Shown here: piece by piece, positions 61,299-64,000 of the stretch
How the letters are laid out: every line of letters starts with the position of its first letter
Position numbering within the stretch: the first letter of the stretch is position 1
Source: Bradyrhizobium icense
Lineage (GTDB): Bacteria; Pseudomonadota; Alphaproteobacteria; Rhizobiales; Xanthobacteraceae
NCBI RefSeq assembly: GCF_001693385.1
Contig: NZ_CP016428.1
Location: 3,782,001 to 3,846,000 of the forward strand
Length of the DNA stretch: 64,000 nucleotides
Direction of reading: 5' to 3'
Made by a program: the position numbers and the translations under genes
The notes under the pieces: model-generated
Databases searched by the model: none
Told to the model about the DNA's origin: nothing
The model's input: only the letters and a program-made list of their open reading frames with translations

Positions 61299-63590
61299 AT
61301 GGCGTATTGGCGCCGCAGCTCCCGGCAGATGCAGGCCGCGACCGGACAGGTCGCGGTGGCGCCGTCGTCGCCCGCGGCGGAGAAGCCGAAATCGCCGCGC
61401 TCGCGCATGATGCGGCAATACGATCTGGTCGAGCGCGTCCGGTCGTACAACCCGGATACCAACGAAGACCTGCTCAATCGCGCCTATGTCTACGCCATGA
61501 AGGCGCATGGCACGCAGACGCGCGCGTCCGGCGATCCCTATTTCTCGCATCCGCTCGAGGTCGCCGCGATCCTGACCAACCTCAAGCTGGACGACGCCAC
61601 CATTGTCGCAGCGCTGCTGCACGATACCATCGAGGATACCGAGGCGACGCGCGCCGAGATCGACAACATCTTCGGCCACGAGATCGGCGCGCTGGTCGAA
61701 GGCCTCACCAAGCTGAAGCGGCTGGAGCTGGTTTCGCGCGAGGCCAAGCAGGCCGAGAATTTGCGCAAGCTCTTGCTGGCGATCGCCGACGACGTTCGCG
61801 TGCTGCTGATCAAGCTTGCCGATCGCCTGCATAACATGCGCACGCTGGAATTCGTGCCGCACGCCTCGCGCCGCCGCATTGCCGAGGAGACGCTGGATAT
61901 CTATGCGCCGCTAGCAGGCCGCATGGGTATGCATGAGATGCGCGAGGAACTGGAAGATCTATCCTTCCATGTGCTCGATCCCGAAGCCTATGCGGTGGTG
62001 AAGCAACGGCTCGACGCACTTGCCGACCGCAACCGCAATCTGATCAGCGAGATTGAAAGCCAGCTCTCCAAGAACCTGCAGAAGAACGGCATCCCTGCGC
62101 GCGTCTATGGCCGCCGCAAGCAGCCGTTCTCGATCTGGACCAAAATGGAGCGCAAGTCGGTCGGCTTCGAGCAATTGTCCGATATCTACGGCTTCCGCAT
62201 TATCCTAAGCGACGCGGAGGCCTGCTACCGCGCGCTCGGCGTCGTGCACACCACCTGGCCGGTAGTGCCCGGACGCTTCAAGGACTACATCTCGACGCCG
62301 AAGCAGAACGACTATCGTTCGCTCCACACCACCGTGATCGGACCCGGCAACCAGCGCGTGGAATTGCAGATCCGCACCGAGGAGATGAACCAGATCGCCG
62401 AATTCGGCATTGCCGCGCACGCCTTCTACAAGGAAGGCATGGGCTCGCCGACCGAGCGGCTGGAGCACGAATCCAACGCCTTTGCCTGGCTGCGCCACAC
62501 CGTCGGCATCCTGTCCGAGAGCGCCAATCCGGAAGAATTTCTGGAGCACACCAAGCTTGAGCTGTTCCACGACCAGGTGTTCTGCTTCACCCCGAAGGGA
62601 AAATTGATTGCGCTGCCGCGTCAGGCCAATGTGATCGACTTCGCCTATGCGGTGCATACGGATGTCGGCAACTCGGCGGTCGGCTGCAAGATCAACGGCA
62701 AGTTCTCGCCGCTTTCGTCCGAATTGCAGAACGGAGACGAAGTCGAGGTCCTGACCTCGCAGGCCCAGTCGGCGCCGCCCTCGGCATGGGAATCGCTCGC
62801 GATCACCGGCAAGGCGCGCGCGGCGATCCGGCGCGCGACCCGCACCGCGGTGCGCGATCAATATGCAGGCCTCGGCCGCCGCATCATCGATCGCCTGTTT
62901 GCCCGCGCCAAGATCGAATATGCCGACGACAAGCTGAAGGGTGCACTGCCGCGTCTGGCGCGCGCCTCGATCGAGGACGTGATGGCCTCCGTCGGACGTG
63001 GCGAACTGAAGGCATCCGATGTCGCCCGCGCGATGTACCCGGACTACAAGGAAGAGCGGTTGGTGAAGTACGGGGCCAAGAAGAGCCTCGCGGTCAAACT
63101 GAAGCTGAAGTCGGAGCCGCATCCGGCGCGCAGCACCTCCGTGATCCCGGTGCGCGGTATCAATTCGGACTTGCCGGTGAAGTTCGCCCCGAACGGCGGC
63201 GCGGTTCCGGGCGACCGCATCGTCGGCATCGTCACGCCGGGCGAGGGGATCACGATCTATCCGATCCAGTCGCCGGCGCTGAAGGATTTCGAGGAGGAGC
63301 CGGAGCGCTGGCTCGACGTGCGCTGGGATATCGATGAAACCATGCCGCAGCGTTTTCCGGCGCGGATCCTGGTCCACAACGTCAACGAGCCCGGCAGCCT
63401 CGCCCAGGTCGCCACCGTGATCGCCGAGCACGACGGCAATATCGATAATATCAGCATGTCGCGCCGCTCGCCGGATTTCACCGAGCTGACCATCGATCTC
63501 GAGGTCTATGACCTCAAACATCTCAGTGCAATTATCGCTCAATTGCGTGCCAAGGCCGTCGTTGCCAAGGTCGAGCGCGTCAATGGGTAG
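61299..63590 (+). CDS. rsh: Bifunctional (p)ppGpp synthetase/hydrolase Rsh
   Basis: The protein (about 763 residues) has an N-terminal HD hydrolase domain with YFSHPLEVAAIL and LLHDTIEDTEAT, a synthetase domain with GRFKDYISTPKQNDYRSLHTTV and QIRTEEMNQIAEFGIAAH, then TGS (FCFTPKGKLIALPRQANVIDFAYAVHTDVG), a helical stretch and a C-terminal ACT domain (ILVHNVNEPGSLAQVATVIAEHDGNIDNI). Both catalytic sites look intact, so it should make and degrade (p)ppGpp in response to starvation. Starts: ATG at 61299 with GAAGAAGG upstream, or GTG at 61278. It follows rpoZ, and pdxJ follows downstream. Confidence 0.96.
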   Translation: MAYWRRSSRQMQAATGQVAVAPSSPAAEKPKSPRSRMMRQYDLVERVRSYNPDTNEDLLNRAYVYAMKAHGTQTRASGDPYFSHPLEVAAILTNLKLDDATIVAALLHDTIEDTEATRAEIDNIFGHEIGALVEGLTKLKRLELVSREAKQAENLRKLLLAIADDVRVLLIKLADRLHNMRTLEFVPHASRRRIAEETLDIYAPLAGRMGMHEMREELEDLSFHVLDPEAYAVVKQRLDALADRNRNLISEIESQLSKNLQKNGIPARVYGRRKQPFSIWTKMERKSVGFEQLSDIYGFRIILSDAEACYRALGVVHTTWPVVPGRFKDYISTPKQNDYRSLHTTVIGPGNQRVELQIRTEEMNQIAEFGIAAHAFYKEGMGSPTERLEHESNAFAWLRHTVGILSESANPEEFLEHTKLELFHDQVFCFTPKGKLIALPRQANVIDFAYAVHTDVGNSAVGCKINGKFSPLSSELQNGDEVEVLTSQAQSAPPSAWESLAITGKARAAIRRATRTAVRDQYAGLGRRIIDRLFARAKIEYADDKLKGALPRLARASIEDVMASVGRGELKASDVARAMYPDYKEERLVKYGAKKSLAVKLKLKSEPHPARSTSVIPVRGINSDLPVKFAPNGGAVPGDRIVGIVTPGEGITIYPIQSPALKDFEEEPERWLDVRWDIDETMPQRFPARILVHNVNEPGSLAQVATVIAEHDGNIDNISMSRRSPDFTELTIDLEVYDLKHLSAIIAQLRAKAVVAKVERVNG

Positions 63591-63605
63591 CGCTTACGTG
63601 CCCAA

Positions 63606-63735
63606 CCCTCATGGTGAGGAGGCGCCAACGGGTCCGCGCATAGCGCGGCCCGGTCACAGGCTCCGCGCCGTCTCGAACCATGAGGCCCGGCCGGTGGCCC
63701 TTCGAGACGCGCTTCGCACTCCTCAGGATGAGGAA
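63606..63735. repeat. Dispersed palindromic repeat, CCTCATGGTGAGGAGGC type
   Basis: It begins CCCTCATGGTGAGGAGGCGC, contains GTCTCGAACCATGAGG and ends CTCCTCAGGATGAGGAA. The arms CTCATGGTGAGG and CCTCAGGATGAG are roughly complementary. I know this as a common Bradyrhizobium interspersed element. It lies between rsh and pdxJ. Confidence 0.65.
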
Positions 63736-63781
63736 CTCGCATTATAGTCCAGGCTTGTTCAAGATATCTGCGAGTCCCGTC

Positions 63782-64000
63782 ATGCCTCTTCCCCCGCTCC
63801 GCCTCGGCGTCAACGTCGACCACGTCGCCACCTTGCGCAACGCGCGGAGCGGCGAGCGGCCGGATCCGGTGCGCGCGGCGCTGTTGGCGATCGAGGCGGG
63901 CGCCGATGGCATCACCGCCCATCTGCGTGAAGATCGCCGTCACATCCGCGACAGCGACATGGCCCGCCTGAAGGCGGAAATATCGAAGCCGCTGAATTTC
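63782..64000 (+). CDS. pdxJ: Pyridoxine 5'-phosphate synthase, 5' part
   Basis: The frame runs off the window edge. The visible 73 residues read [48 protein letters not shown] and [15 protein letters not shown]. These match the start of PdxJ, including the Glu/His of the N-terminal phosphate and substrate site. PdxJ condenses 1-deoxy-xylulose-5-phosphate with 3-amino-2-oxopropyl phosphate in vitamin B6 synthesis. The remaining two thirds lie beyond the window. Confidence 0.97.
   Translation, partial: MPLPPLRLGVNVDHVATLRNARSGERPDPVRAALLAIEAGADGITAHLREDRRHIRDSDMARLKAEISKPLNF

Noticed and set aside
399..63735. Dispersed repeats considered as a CRISPR array
   Set aside because: Copies are kilobases apart, palindromic and of several unrelated families; there is no regular repeat-spacer spacing and no cas gene.

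Overview
The window looks like core chromosome of an alphaproteobacterium of the Bradyrhizobium/Rhodopseudomonas group (Hyphomicrobiales, Nitrobacteraceae). This rests on gene content and texture and is an inference. The DNA is GC-rich. It carries the divK-pleD cell-cycle pair, an EipB-type envelope protein, a Porin_2-type porin with a terminator, gatCAB, a bifunctional Rsh next to rpoZ, and many dispersed palindromic repeats of a kind I associate with Bradyrhizobium. I see no phage, insertion sequence, integrase, CRISPR array or rRNA operon. One tRNA gene is present, tRNA-Ser(GCU).

Layout. 1-4.7 kb: the end of a trmO-like gene, a leftward run RidA - glycerophosphodiesterase - COG3146 acyltransferase - HIT protein, then eipB. 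5-8.8 kb: E1-alpha, E1-beta and E2 of a 2-oxo-acid dehydrogenase with a second RidA gene and no local E3. 8.8-12.4 kb: dinB coupled to a DUF3572 gene, then divK-pleD. 12.5-18.8 kb: accessory enzymes (serine hydrolase, TetR/MFS pair, LLM flavin monooxygenase, NUDIX) plus rpmG. 18.8-33.2 kb: a leftward housekeeping series (DUF983, rnr, topA, dprA, plsY, pyrC, pyrB), interrupted by two HxlR-controlled redox gene pairs and an amidase. 33.3-38 kb: a secreted caspase-like protein overlapping a VanX-type dipeptidase gene, an AidB-like acyl-CoA dehydrogenase and a CPBP membrane protease. 38-44 kb: AEC transporter, ruvX, a secreted cyclase, LysR, and two tandem nitronate monooxygenases. 44.5-48.3 kb: gatC, gatA and gatB interleaved with two small genes of unknown function. 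48.3-52 kb: a gene-poor stretch with a 30-residue lysine-rich gene, a one-repeat Sel1 protein, a frameshifted DUF1186/SEC-C gene and tRNA-Ser. 52-64 kb: porin, lytic transglycosylase, dapA-mscL-smpB, a split peroxiredoxin gene, a family-5-like uracil-DNA glycosylase, a NYN-domain protein, rpoZ, rsh and the start of pdxJ.

How the genes work together. divK-pleD feed phosphorelay and c-di-GMP signalling. pyrB-pyrC serve pyrimidine synthesis, but this PyrC copy lacks the usual metal-binding His-x-His. gatCAB makes Gln-tRNA and/or Asn-tRNA by transamidation. smpB rescues stalled ribosomes. rsh sets (p)ppGpp. eipB, the lytic transglycosylase, the VanX-like dipeptidase, dapA, mscL and the porin all concern the cell envelope.

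Most notable for follow-up: the secreted caspase/dipeptidase overlap, the small genes wired into gatCAB, the 30-residue lysine-rich gene, palindromic repeats whose outer arms covary, the degenerate PyrC, and two genes broken by the same GA dinucleotide duplication. I see no clear new defence or mobile system; most of the window is ordinary chromosome.
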